Positions 1-6,542 of a stretch of DNA of 9,877 bases are shown here, in pieces. A program made the translations under genes and the position numbers. Source of the stretch: an uncultured Caryophanales bacterium (lineage in GTDB: Bacteria > Bacillota_I > Bacilli_A > RF39 > UBA660); assembly GCA_947169395.1 (NCBI GenBank), contig CAMVPJ010000039.1:1-9877 (forward strand). Reading direction: 5' to 3'. Numbering within the stretch: the first letter of the stretch is position 1; each line of letters begins with the position of its first letter. The notes under the pieces were generated by a model, which saw only the letters and a list, made by a program, of their open reading frames with translations, had not been told where the DNA came from and did no database searches.

Positions 1-68
1 CTGCCCTTTTTTAGTTTTTTTACTTTATTTTAATAAATATTTATTTTCAGGTTATTCCCTCCAATAGC

Positions 69-77
69 ATTATAGCA
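69..77 (-). promoter_or_regulatory. Candidate extended -10 promoter firing leftward out of the window
   Basis: The minus strand reads TGCTATAAT, a perfect TATAAT with the TGn extension. The expected start point is near base 62, which gives a transcript beginning GGAGGGAATAACC. No good -35 hexamer is seen, but the extended -10 form matches the two other promoters called here (prfB and the surface protein). No ATG, GTG or TTG occurs on the minus strand between the predicted start point and base 1, so the product would begin beyond the window or be non-coding. Confidence 0.35.
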
Positions 78-199
78 CATAATTCCCATAATTGATATTT
101 TTTCGTTTTTGGGAAATATCATTTTGCTTCCTAAAATCATTTTTTTAATCTTGCATAATAAATTTTAAATGAATGAACCTTAATATATTAATAATTAAA

Positions 200-216
200 T
201 TTAACTAGAAGTTAAA
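200..216 (-). terminator. Weak hairpin, possible terminator of the yutD-DUF2779 unit
   Basis: A perfect 7-bp inverted repeat, TTTAACT / AGTTAAA with a 3-nt loop, begins 33 nt after the DUF2779 stop codon. It is followed on the minus strand by TTTAATTATT. The stem has only one G:C pair and the T-tract is interrupted, so this is at best a weak intrinsic terminator. Confidence 0.28.
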
Positions 217-248
217 GCAGCAAAAACATAAAATATAAACTTGATACT

Positions 249-1721
249 TTATTTTACATCTTCTTTTAATTTATCATATATTTTTACCATTGCATATGTA
301 TCTAAACCACAATATTTTAACATGTTTAAACGAAGCTTTTCCTCTTCTTCTTTAGGTAAATCTTTTAGTGATAAATAAGCATTACTTGCTTCATCACCTT
401 TATGGACTTGATCTAGGTTATGATAATCAAGATTAGGATCATTTGGATATAATGCCGGTAAAACTTTCTTAATAGAAGCACTACCTTCCATTTGTTTAAC
501 ATAATAGTCTTGATTTTTAAATGGCACTAGTAGATCAACTATATTATCTGCAATATTAAGTAAATGATTACTAAACTCAGGAAAAAGATTAGCCATTTCT
601 TTAAGTCTTGGTATTTCAAATGTTTTATTATAAACTAAAACGCATGAATCAAGTGGTATATCATTACACAATTGTTTACATAAACCATACATTGGATTAG
701 AAGTGTAATCACTTGATAAGTATTCTTTATGATGTAACTTGCCACCTTCTTTTTCATAATAGTGTAAGCTATATTGAAAGCATATTTGTTGATAAGGTTT
801 AGTTCCATCAATTACAGGAATTGAACCTTGATAAGATTCAAAATCTAAAAAGTATAATGGATAATTTAATTGTGATAAAAAAATACTAATTTTATCTTTA
901 TTTATTTTAGGTGGTAAATCAAATATTTCAAATTTTATTTGTTCATTTGCTCTTTCGTTAAATCCACCATTATCAAGTACGTCTTTATAACTAATAATAC
1001 CTTTATAATACATATCTAACTTCTTTGTAAAGTTAACATGCCATCCTATATCAAATACATTAGGTTTTACTAAATCTTTAGTACAATATTTAAAGAATGG
1101 ACAATCATAAGGTTTCTTGCACCCTTCTGATAAATTTATATTAGGTTCAATACTTGAATTAATTACTTCTTTTAACTCATTAATATTCTTTCCTACTTCA
1201 TCTAAATCTATTCTATCTGTAACATCTTTAATAACAAAGTATTTATTTATATCAAAGTCTCCTTCTTTAACATACATATTATTAACGTATACTACATATG
1301 ATTTTTTTACATTTATTCCAAGTTTATTTAAAACCCAGGTTTGATAAGATACATCATCGATATAGATATTCTTTAATTCTGTAGATGATTTTACTTCATA
1401 TATTTCTACTCCATCTAAATCATTTTTAAGTATATCTACAGAACAAAAATTACCATCATAACTAAATGATGCTTCACATATTATATTAGGTTTAATATTA
1501 AGATACTTAGTAGTAGCGCTAATCATGTTTTTATAGTTAGTATCATAATCAATTAATGTATATTCTCCAAATAATGATCTAGCTAAGTCTCCTACTTTAT
1601 TACCATTTTCAAATACTGACTCATTACCTAAATCTTCTGCTTCTTCACTTTTAAAGCATGATAACCATAATAGTTTCTTACATCTAATCCCTAGTGTATA
1701 TCTTGATTTTGATAAATTCAT
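249..1721 (-). CDS. DUF2779 family protein: Cas4/RecB-like nuclease half fused to a DEDDy exonuclease-like half
   Basis: The protein has 490 residues. The N-terminal half (about 1-215) looks like a Cas4/RecB-type PD-(D/E)XK nuclease: E83, D96 in CSVDIL, E109-V-K111 and Q127 form the usual active-site series. C14, C201, C207 and C213 (CPFFKYC) are spaced like the four iron-sulphur ligands of Cas4. The C-terminal half (about 285-485) matches DUF2779, an RNase H-like fold. It shows D293-F-E295 in LDFES, N365/E369 in YNKTFE, GSASIKK at 413-419, and Y470-x3-D474, the YxxxD motif of DEDDy exonucleases. A related two-part layout is known in TM0106-type proteins. The start is well supported by GGAGG four bases upstream of ATG. 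It lies 17 nt after yutD and is probably co-transcribed with it. No CRISPR or cas gene is nearby, so a general DNA or RNA processing role is more likely than adaptation. The family call is firm, the activity is inferred. Confidence 0.85.
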   Translation of the reverse strand: MNLSKSRYTLGIRCKKLLWLSCFKSEEAEDLGNESVFENGNKVGDLARSLFGEYTLIDYDTNYKNMISATTKYLNIKPNIICEASFSYDGNFCSVDILKNDLDGVEIYEVKSSTELKNIYIDDVSYQTWVLNKLGINVKKSYVVYVNNMYVKEGDFDINKYFVIKDVTDRIDLDEVGKNINELKEVINSSIEPNINLSEGCKKPYDCPFFKYCTKDLVKPNVFDIGWHVNFTKKLDMYYKGIISYKDVLDNGGFNERANEQIKFEIFDLPPKINKDKISIFLSQLNYPLYFLDFESYQGSIPVIDGTKPYQQICFQYSLHYYEKEGGKLHHKEYLSSDYTSNPMYGLCKQLCNDIPLDSCVLVYNKTFEIPRLKEMANLFPEFSNHLLNIADNIVDLLVPFKNQDYYVKQMEGSASIKKVLPALYPNDPNLDYHNLDQVHKGDEASNAYLSLKDLPKEEEEKLRLNMLKYCGLDTYAMVKIYDKLKEDVK

Positions 1722-1738
1722 ACAACCTCCAACAAAAC

Positions 1739-2011
1739 TTAACTAATTTTCTTTAATATAAAATATCTACATTCATAACTACATAAATCTCTTATATATT
1801 TATCTTTATATTTAAAATCATTAATTCTATTACACTTTCTACTTCCTCTATTACAAAATCCTTTTAATCTAAGTTTACCATATGACCAATCTCCTAATAT
1901 ATAATCATAGTCATAGAAATAATCTGTATACTTTTCTTTTACTGCATCAAGTTCAAATCCATCTTTATAGTTTTCTATTAATTCATAAGTATTATCTTCT
2001 AATTTAATCAT
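1739..2011 (-). CDS. yutD: YutD family protein (conserved, function unknown)
   Basis: This 90-residue protein matches the Firmicutes YutD family. The N-terminal segment (NTYELIENYKDGF, residues 7-19) is followed by the diagnostic core YDYILGDWSYGKLRLKGF (35-52) and a C-terminal block LCSYECRYFILKK (76-88). It is slightly shorter than the Bacillus protein, which I recall at about 100 residues. Four cysteines (C53, C60, C77, C81) could bind a metal, but this is inference. There is no signal peptide or membrane segment, so it is cytoplasmic. The start is fixed by GAGGTG at 2017-2022, five bases from the ATG. A promoter lies immediately upstream, and the DUF2779 gene follows 17 nt downstream. In Bacillus subtilis yutD sits a few genes from yunB (from memory), and here the two are adjacent, which supports both calls. 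Its biochemical role is not known. Confidence 0.88.
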   Translation of the reverse strand: MIKLEDNTYELIENYKDGFELDAVKEKYTDYFYDYDYILGDWSYGKLRLKGFCNRGSRKCNRINDFKYKDKYIRDLCSYECRYFILKKIS

Positions 2012-2028
2012 TATAACACCTCAGTAAA

Positions 2029-2057
2029 ATTATAAATGATTTTAATTATTTATTCAA
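2029..2057 (-). promoter_or_regulatory. Promoter of yutD and the DUF2779 gene (TTGAAT-17-TATAAT)
   Basis: The minus strand has TTGAAT (2057-2052), a spacer of exactly 17 bases, and a perfect TATAAT (2034-2029). The -35 box overlaps the last sense codons and the stop of yunB. The predicted start point near 2022 leaves a leader of only about 11 nt, which still includes the GAGGTG ribosome binding site. This is the best conventional housekeeping-sigma promoter in the window. Confidence 0.55.
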
Positions 2058-2799
2058 TAGGAATAGATATACTAGGGTTAGTGTTCGCACCAGAATAATA
2101 TGACGGAACACTACCTTGTATCATTTTTAGTGCGATAGGTATACTAGATTCTACACTAGTCTTTCTTTTAGTATAAGGAAGTATTACTTCTAATGTTACT
2201 TTTATATCCACATATACTTCTATTAATGCATTATTTATTCCATAATTAGTAGTTTTAGCTCTAATATTACTTGTAATACTACCTACTAAATTAAGTCTAA
2301 CAGGTACTTTAGGACCAATATTAGAAAGAATTGTATTATTAAATACTGCTCCACTAGGTATTTTATAAATAATACCTTTTTTTAAGTCTTTCTTATCATA
2401 ACTAACTAGTACACTATCAGGTACATTAAGTAAGTCTACTCTACCTTCTTCTAAATACTTTAAATTAAGTTCAACACTACTAGTAATAGTTGTAAGTAAC
2501 TTATTAACTGTAATACTGTTAAAATCTATTGAAGAAACATTACCTTTAGAATCTTTATTGATATTGTATAATAAACTAGAATCTAGTCCATCAGATACCT
2601 GTTTACCTACTGCATCATTAATAATTAAAGTAGCAAGTTTCTCTGTTTCACTTTCTGCAAGATCTAAAAATAAAGGTGTTACTCTTTTATTAATAAAATT
2701 AAATACTATTATTATAGATATAATAATCATTATTAATATCATTAGTATTACATTTCTCTTTTTAAACTCTATTTTCTTTTTATATGTAAACCTATTCAT
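2050..2799 (-). CDS. yunB: Sporulation protein YunB
   Basis: The protein has 249 residues from the ATG at 2799. It has a basic N-terminus (KKKIEFKKR), one membrane anchor (about residues 17-36), then an extracytoplasmic domain. Family hallmarks are the segment SETEKLATLIINDAV just after the anchor, IPSGAVFNNTILSNIGPKVP in the middle, and NYGINNALIEVYVDIKVTLE leading to a polar proline/serine tail. Bacillus subtilis YunB is of similar size and is needed for spore formation in the mother cell (established knowledge), which suggests that this organism sporulates. Neither this ATG nor the TTG at 2826 has a ribosome binding site. The TTG lies inside a terminator-like hairpin and would place a polar 9-residue tail before the basic region, so the ATG is preferred. 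The gene follows ftsX and is followed by yutD. Confidence 0.82.
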   Translation of the reverse strand: MNRFTYKKKIEFKKRNVILMILIMIIISIIIVFNFINKRVTPLFLDLAESETEKLATLIINDAVGKQVSDGLDSSLLYNINKDSKGNVSSIDFNSITVNKLLTTITSSVELNLKYLEEGRVDLLNVPDSVLVSYDKKDLKKGIIYKIPSGAVFNNTILSNIGPKVPVRLNLVGSITSNIRAKTTNYGINNALIEVYVDIKVTLEVILPYTKRKTSVESSIPIALKMIQGSVPSYYSGANTNPSISIPIE

Positions 2800-2812
2800 A
2801 TTAGAGTATATG

Positions 2813-2836
2813 AAAAAAATACACAATAATTGTGTA
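2813..2836 (-). terminator. Hairpin plus U7 tract after ftsX
   Basis: On the minus strand TACACA (2836-2831) and TGTGTA (2825-2820) form a 6-bp stem around a 5-nt loop, followed directly by seven T (2819-2813). It starts 1 nt after the ftsX stop codon. The stem is short with two G:C pairs, so it may stop only part of the transcripts reaching yunB. The same bases form the perfect 15-bp palindrome ACACAATAATTGTGT (2821-2835), which could alternatively be a protein binding site. Confidence 0.42.
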
Positions 2837-2837
2837 A

Positions 2838-3743
2838 TTATATTTTCAAATATTTTCTAACTGCTCTCCAAGAACCAAACATACCAACTATCATACCTAT
2901 TACAGCAAGTACACCTGATATGTAAAGTACAAATGGATAAGGCTGTTCTAGCTTTATAAATGATACAAATAAGTGTCCATTAAAGTGTTCATAAAGTTTG
3001 GTATAACCTAGAATTGTTACTACTATTGGCGCGATAGAACCAAGTATACCTAGGAATAATCCTTCCATCATAAATGGTATTTTAATATTAGTATTACTTG
3101 CTCCAACAAGTCTCATTATCTCTATTTCTCTTTTTCTTGAGAATATTGTAATCTTGATTGTATTAGATATTAAGAATGCTGTTACAATGATTAACGCAAC
3201 TACTAGTACTATACAGAATTTACGTACAGTATCAAATACATTTACCATCTGTTCAACCATTCCTGCACCATATTTAGCTGATGTAATACCTTCTATTTTT
3301 TCTATTTCTTTTACTGTATCTCCGATATGTTCAATATCAACAACTTTTATTTGATATGTATTTTGAATTGGTGACTCTTCTCTTGACCAATCCTGCATGA
3401 TTCCTCTAAATACATCAGATGATGACATCATTTCTTCAGATATATCCATCTTATCTCTAAATTTAACTTTTTTAGTATCTATGTTATCAATAGCTAATAT
3501 CTGCTTTTCAATATTGTTTATATCTTCATCTGCAACATCATTTGATATGAATGCGACTATTGTTACATCTTTTTCTATTAACTTAGTAAACTTTTCTACA
3601 CTATAAGACATGATAATTGATACTGCAACTACTATTAGAGTAATTGTAATACAAGATATTGATGCAAGTGATAATGAGAAGTTTCTAAATACACTTTTAA
3701 TAGAATCTCTAATACTTCTTGTAAAAATTCTTACTGCTTTCAT
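2838..3743 (-). CDS. ftsX: Cell division ABC transporter permease FtsX
   Basis: FtsX is the membrane half of the FtsEX complex. It does not transport a substrate but passes the ATPase cycle of FtsE to wall hydrolases outside the cell (CwlO or PcsB in other Firmicutes). The 301-residue protein has the expected plan: cytoplasmic N-terminus with RSIRDSIKSVFRN, TM1 (about 23-46), a large extracellular domain (47-172), TM2 (176-197), the conserved SRKREIEIMRLVGAS loop (202-216), TM3 (222-247), TM4 (271-290) and a terminal SWRAVRKYLK. The length is normal for Bacilli. The ATG overlaps the ftsE stop by one base (TAATG), and a GGAGGGG ribosome binding site lies inside the end of ftsE, so the two are translationally coupled. 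Which hydrolase it controls cannot be told from this window. Confidence 0.96.
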   Translation of the reverse strand: MKAVRIFTRSIRDSIKSVFRNFSLSLASISCITITLIVVAVSIIMSYSVEKFTKLIEKDVTIVAFISNDVADEDINNIEKQILAIDNIDTKKVKFRDKMDISEEMMSSSDVFRGIMQDWSREESPIQNTYQIKVVDIEHIGDTVKEIEKIEGITSAKYGAGMVEQMVNVFDTVRKFCIVLVVALIIVTAFLISNTIKITIFSRKREIEIMRLVGASNTNIKIPFMMEGLFLGILGSIAPIVVTILGYTKLYEHFNGHLFVSFIKLEQPYPFVLYISGVLAVIGMIVGMFGSWRAVRKYLKI

Positions 3744-4426
3744 TAGTTATATGTCCCCTCCTCATAATCTTTAACTATTCTACCTGAATTAAGTAGAATT
3801 ACTCTTTTGTTCATCTTTTTAACTATTTCAATATCATGAGTAACCATTACAACTGTTGTTCCTAGTTTATTAATTGCCTCTAATACTTCCATAATTTCCA
3901 TACTCTTTTTAGGATCAAGGTTTCCAGTAGGCTCATCACAAATAAGTAGTTTAGGTCCATTAACTATAGCTCTAGCAATAGCTACTCTTTGTTGTTCTCC
4001 ACCAGATAACTGATTAGGATAGTGTTTTGCCTTGTTTTTTAATCCTACTAAATCTAATACTTTAACTACTTTTTTATGTATTTCATCTTTAGGAAGCCCT
4101 AATACTTCTAGAGCAAATGCTACATTTTCATAAGCTGTAAGTTTAGGTAATAATTGAAAGTTCTGAAATACTACTCCAATCTTTCTTCTTAATTTATATA
4201 CCTTACTATTTCTTAATTTAGCAACATTAATGCCACCTACAATAATTTTACCTTTAGTAGGTTTCTCTTCACGATATAACATTTTAATTAATGTAGATTT
4301 ACCACAACCAGTCTCTCCTATTAAGAATACAAACTCTCCCTTTTTTATAGTTAGGTCCATATCATAAATAGCAGTTACGCCATTTTTATATGTCTTATTA
4401 ATATTTCTTAATCTAATCAAATCCAT
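3743..4426 (-). CDS. ftsE: Cell division ATP-binding protein FtsE
   Basis: This is the cytoplasmic ATPase subunit of FtsEX. From the ATG at 4426 it has 227 residues, the usual size. Visible motifs are Walker A GETGCGKST (37-45), the Q-loop Q88 in VVFQN, the ABC signature LSGGEQQ (140-146), Walker B LLICDEP with catalytic E165, the D-loop GNLD (168-171) and the H-switch H197 in VTHD. MLYREEKPTKG after Walker A is typical of FtsE. The Walker A differs from the common GPSGAGKST but keeps all required residues. A longer frame opens at 4456, but GGAGGTG sits six bases before the 4426 ATG and the longer start would overlap the upstream gene by 29 nt, so the shorter start is chosen. It begins one base after the stop of the YitT-type gene and overlaps ftsX by one base. 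Confidence 0.97.
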   Translation of the reverse strand: MDLIRLRNINKTYKNGVTAIYDMDLTIKKGEFVFLIGETGCGKSTLIKMLYREEKPTKGKIIVGGINVAKLRNSKVYKLRRKIGVVFQNFQLLPKLTAYENVAFALEVLGLPKDEIHKKVVKVLDLVGLKNKAKHYPNQLSGGEQQRVAIARAIVNGPKLLICDEPTGNLDPKKSMEIMEVLEAINKLGTTVVMVTHDIEIVKKMNKRVILLNSGRIVKDYEEGTYN

Positions 4427-4427
4427 C

Positions 4428-5312
4428 TTACGCACCTCCAAATACTTCATAGGCATCAGTCACCAAGAAAAACGCCTCTGGATCTATTTCTTTTAATCCT
4501 TCTTTTAGTATAAAATACTCTCGTGTTGGTAATGTACACATAATAATTTTTTGATTATCACCTGTATACCCACCACGACCTTGTAATACTGTTACTCCGT
4601 GATTTAAATTATTCATAATAAATTTCTTTACACTAGTCTCATTATCAGTAATGATATAAAATGTTTTAGACTGTGATATACCTAGTATTACTTTATCTGT
4701 CATAACACTTATTATGTATAACGAAATTAATGAATAAATAAATGTTGGAAAACCAAATACAAATAAACTTACAAGTATAATTAATCCATCAGTAAATAAC
4801 ATGGCTTTACCTATTGATACTTTACCATATTTAGCAACTATATCATTAAGTATATCAGTACCACCTGTAGTATATCCTGCTTTAAATATTAAACCAAGTC
4901 CAATGCCGTGGGTTACAGCTCCTATTATTACAACTACAACTGGTTCTAATGTACCTAAATCAAAATATCTTACGTAATATGATGTAGCTGCTACAAATAT
5001 CGGATATAATATACTTCCAGCAACTGTTCTTATTGTCTTTTTCTTACCCAAAGTAAATAAGCTTAATACAAGTAATATCATACTACTTACAAATATAGTA
5101 AGTGCGGGAGTAATATTAAATATCTTTTTTAAAATTACACCAATACCTCCTACACCATATACAGTATTACTAGGAAGCAAAAATACATTATATGATATAG
5201 CTACTAAGAATACACCAGCAATAAACTCAGCAAATCTAACTAATAAATCTTTACTATATACTCTATCTAATATAGTAGATAAGTCTACATCTTTATTCTT
5301 ATGAAACAACAT
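4428..5312 (-). CDS. YitT family (DUF2179) membrane protein, YvjA-like
   Basis: The protein has 294 residues with two parts. The first is a YitT membrane domain (about 25-207) with five to six hydrophobic segments, near 30-48, 66-86, 98-116, 121-143, 170-188 and 191-207. Between the fourth and fifth lies the family motif AGYTTGGTDILNDIVAKYG (145-163). The second is a cytoplasmic DUF2179 domain (about 212-290) with HGVTVLQGRGGYTG (238-251) and IDPEAFFLVTDAYEVFG. The substrate and function are not known, and transport or ligand sensing is only suspected. It sits between prfB and ftsE, the place that yvjA, a member of the same family, holds in Bacillus subtilis (from memory), so orthology is likely. 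The ATG is preceded by GGGGTGAG, lies 18 nt after the prfB stop, and the gene carries the ftsE ribosome binding site at its 3' end. Confidence 0.9.
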   Translation of the reverse strand: MLFHKNKDVDLSTILDRVYSKDLLVRFAEFIAGVFLVAISYNVFLLPSNTVYGVGGIGVILKKIFNITPALTIFVSSMILLVLSLFTLGKKKTIRTVAGSILYPIFVAATSYYVRYFDLGTLEPVVVVIIGAVTHGIGLGLIFKAGYTTGGTDILNDIVAKYGKVSIGKAMLFTDGLIILVSLFVFGFPTFIYSLISLYIISVMTDKVILGISQSKTFYIITDNETSVKKFIMNNLNHGVTVLQGRGGYTGDNQKIIMCTLPTREYFILKEGLKEIDPEAFFLVTDAYEVFGGA

Positions 5313-5330
5313 CTAGCTCACCCCAATTAT

Positions 5331-6429
5331 TTATTTAACATTATTCTTTAAATTAGCACTTATAAATAAGTCAATATCACCATCTAATACTTTAGCTGGA
5401 TCACTTACTTCAGTATTAGTTCTATGATCTTTAACTAAACTATAAGGATGAAGTGTATAGGTACGAATCTGTGAACCAAAGTTAATATCCAGATTCTCAC
5501 CCTTAATACTATTTAACTCTTTTTCTCTTTTTTCAAGTTCTAATTTATAAAGTTTATTCTTTAAAACATTCATTGCAGTCTCTTTATTTCTAATTTGACT
5601 TCTTTCATTTTGACAAGTTACTACTATCTTAGTTGGAATATGCGTTATACGTATAGCAGAATCTGTAGTATTAACACCTTGTCCACCATGACCTGATGCA
5701 CGATATATATCTATTCTAATATCATTAGGATCAATAGAAAAATCACTATTTTCATATATAGGAGTCACATCTACAGAAGCAAATGAAGTATGTCTTCTTT
5801 TATTAGAATCAAACGGAGATATTCTAATTAATCTATGTACTCCTTTTTCATTTTTTAAATATCCATAACTATTTATTCCTTTAACTATCATAGATACACT
5901 TTTTATTCCTGCTTCTTCTCCATCTTGATAGTCAACTATTTCAATTTTATAGTTATGTTTTTCACACCATCTTGTATACATACGATATAACATTGATGCC
6001 CAATCACAACTCTCAGTACCACCCGCACCAGGATGTATATCTATTATTGCATCACACTTATCATATTCACCGCTAAGTAATAAGTTAATTTCTAAACTAC
6101 TTACTTCATCTTCTAACTTAGTAATAGAGTTTTCTAATTCTTTTTTTACATCATCATTACTCTCTAATTTAAGCAGTTCTATTAGTTCTAGCGCATCATT
6201 AATCTCATTTTTAACCTTAGATACACCATTAATAGTATTTTTTAAATTATTAAGTTCACTAACCACACTTTCAGAATGCTCTTTATCATTCCAAAAGTTG
6301 CTATCAAGCATCTCACTTTCTAATTCGTTAATTCTTTTATTCTTACTATCTGGGTCAAAGTGACCTCCATAACTCATCTACTCTATAAAGTAAATTATTA
6401 TATACATTTGTAAGTTCATATATTTCCAT
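5331..6429 (-). CDS. prfB: Peptide chain release factor 2 (RF2), made by programmed +1 frameshift
   Basis: RF2 releases the finished peptide at UGA and UAA. The gene must be read as two segments: 6429-6358 (24 codons, beginning MEIYELTNVY and ending WRSL), then a one-base skip at 6357, then 6356-5331 (341 codons, starting DPDSKNKR). The joined product has 365 residues, like the Bacillus protein. The simple open frame starting at 6377 (MSYGGHF) begins in the wrong frame for its first seven codons and misses the true N-terminus. Motifs in joined numbering are the SPF stop-codon recognition tripeptide at 204-206, which marks RF2 rather than RF1, and the catalytic GGQ at 248-250, with a normal coiled N-terminal region before them. 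The zero frame is closed by TAA upstream of the ATG. The ribosome binding site is weak. It heads the prfB-YitT-ftsE-ftsX operon, with its own promoter. Confidence 0.96.
6354..6368 (-). promoter_or_regulatory. prfB programmed +1 frameshift element
   Basis: The minus strand reads GGAGG TCA CTT TGA C. CTT (6360-6358) is the slippery codon, TGA (6357-6355) the in-frame stop, followed by C, the poor termination context seen in other prfB genes. GGAGG (6368-6364) is the internal Shine-Dalgarno-like stimulator three bases upstream of CTT, the spacing known from Escherichia coli. Low RF2 makes termination at this UGA slow and lets the ribosome slip to GAC, so RF2 controls its own amount. Confidence 0.95.
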
Positions 6430-6452
6430 ATAATCACGACCATTCTTTAAAA

Positions 6453-6461
6453 ATTATAACA
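6453..6461 (-). promoter_or_regulatory. Extended -10 promoter of the prfB operon
   Basis: The minus strand reads TGTTATAAT, a perfect TATAAT with TG one base upstream. The expected start point near 6446 gives a leader of about 17 nt before the prfB ATG at 6429. No good -35 box is seen, as is usual for extended -10 promoters. It lies downstream of the terminator of the preceding gene, so the operon has independent transcription. Confidence 0.6.
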
Positions 6462-6513
6462 TGATTTATTTTAATTTAAAACCCTGCTAATCAAGTTTTC
6501 ACCAAATTAATAC

Positions 6514-6542
6514 AAAAAAAGCACTAAAACTATTTAACGCTT
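6514..6542 (-). terminator. Intrinsic terminator of the surface protein gene
   Basis: On the minus strand AAGCGTTAAA (6542-6533) pairs with TTTAGTGCTT (6528-6519), a 10-bp stem with two G:U pairs and a TAGT loop, continuing into an unbroken run of T. The stop codon TAG (6532-6530) lies in the loop, so terminator and coding end overlap. Confidence 0.75.

Larger units (their letters stand above)
1..248. other. Intergenic region downstream of the DUF2779 gene
   Basis: No convincing gene is seen on either strand. The stretch holds a weak hairpin just after the DUF2779 stop and a leftward promoter-like extended -10 box, both listed separately. It also has an inverted pair TTCCCA (83-88) / TGGGAA (110-115), overlapping a second pair GATATTT (94-100) / AAATATC (114-120). 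These could form alternative stems upstream of the leftward promoter candidate, but a role is not established. A 36-codon minus-strand reading frame (140 to 30) lacks a ribosome binding site and is not called. Confidence 0.6.

Noticed and set aside
30..140. A 36-codon minus-strand reading frame (starts MILGSKMIF)
   Set aside because: No ribosome binding site, no recognisable motif, a length expected by chance, and it overlaps the promoter-like TGCTATAAT.
249..1721. A cas4 gene or CRISPR adaptation module
   Set aside because: The nuclease half resembles Cas4, but the C-terminal DUF2779 half, the absence of cas1/cas2 and the lack of repeats in the window argue against it.
2805..2812. CATATACT as a sigma-E-like -10 box for yunB
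   Set aside because: Some resemblance to the sporulation sigma-E -10 consensus, but no matching -35, and the transcript would start at or past the ATG.
2800..2826. TTG start for yunB giving nine extra residues
   Set aside because: No ribosome binding site, it lies inside the hairpin after ftsX, and it adds a non-conserved tail before the basic and membrane segments.
2558..2860. Plus-strand open frames such as 2558-2860, 8967-9197 and 9525-9818
   Set aside because: They lie antisense to well-supported genes or their promoter, have no family resemblance, and their hydrophobic content mirrors the sense strand.
4427..4456. Upstream ATG for ftsE at 4456
   Set aside because: The ATG at 4426 has an ideal GGAGGTG, and the extra ten residues are not typical of FtsE and would overlap the previous gene.
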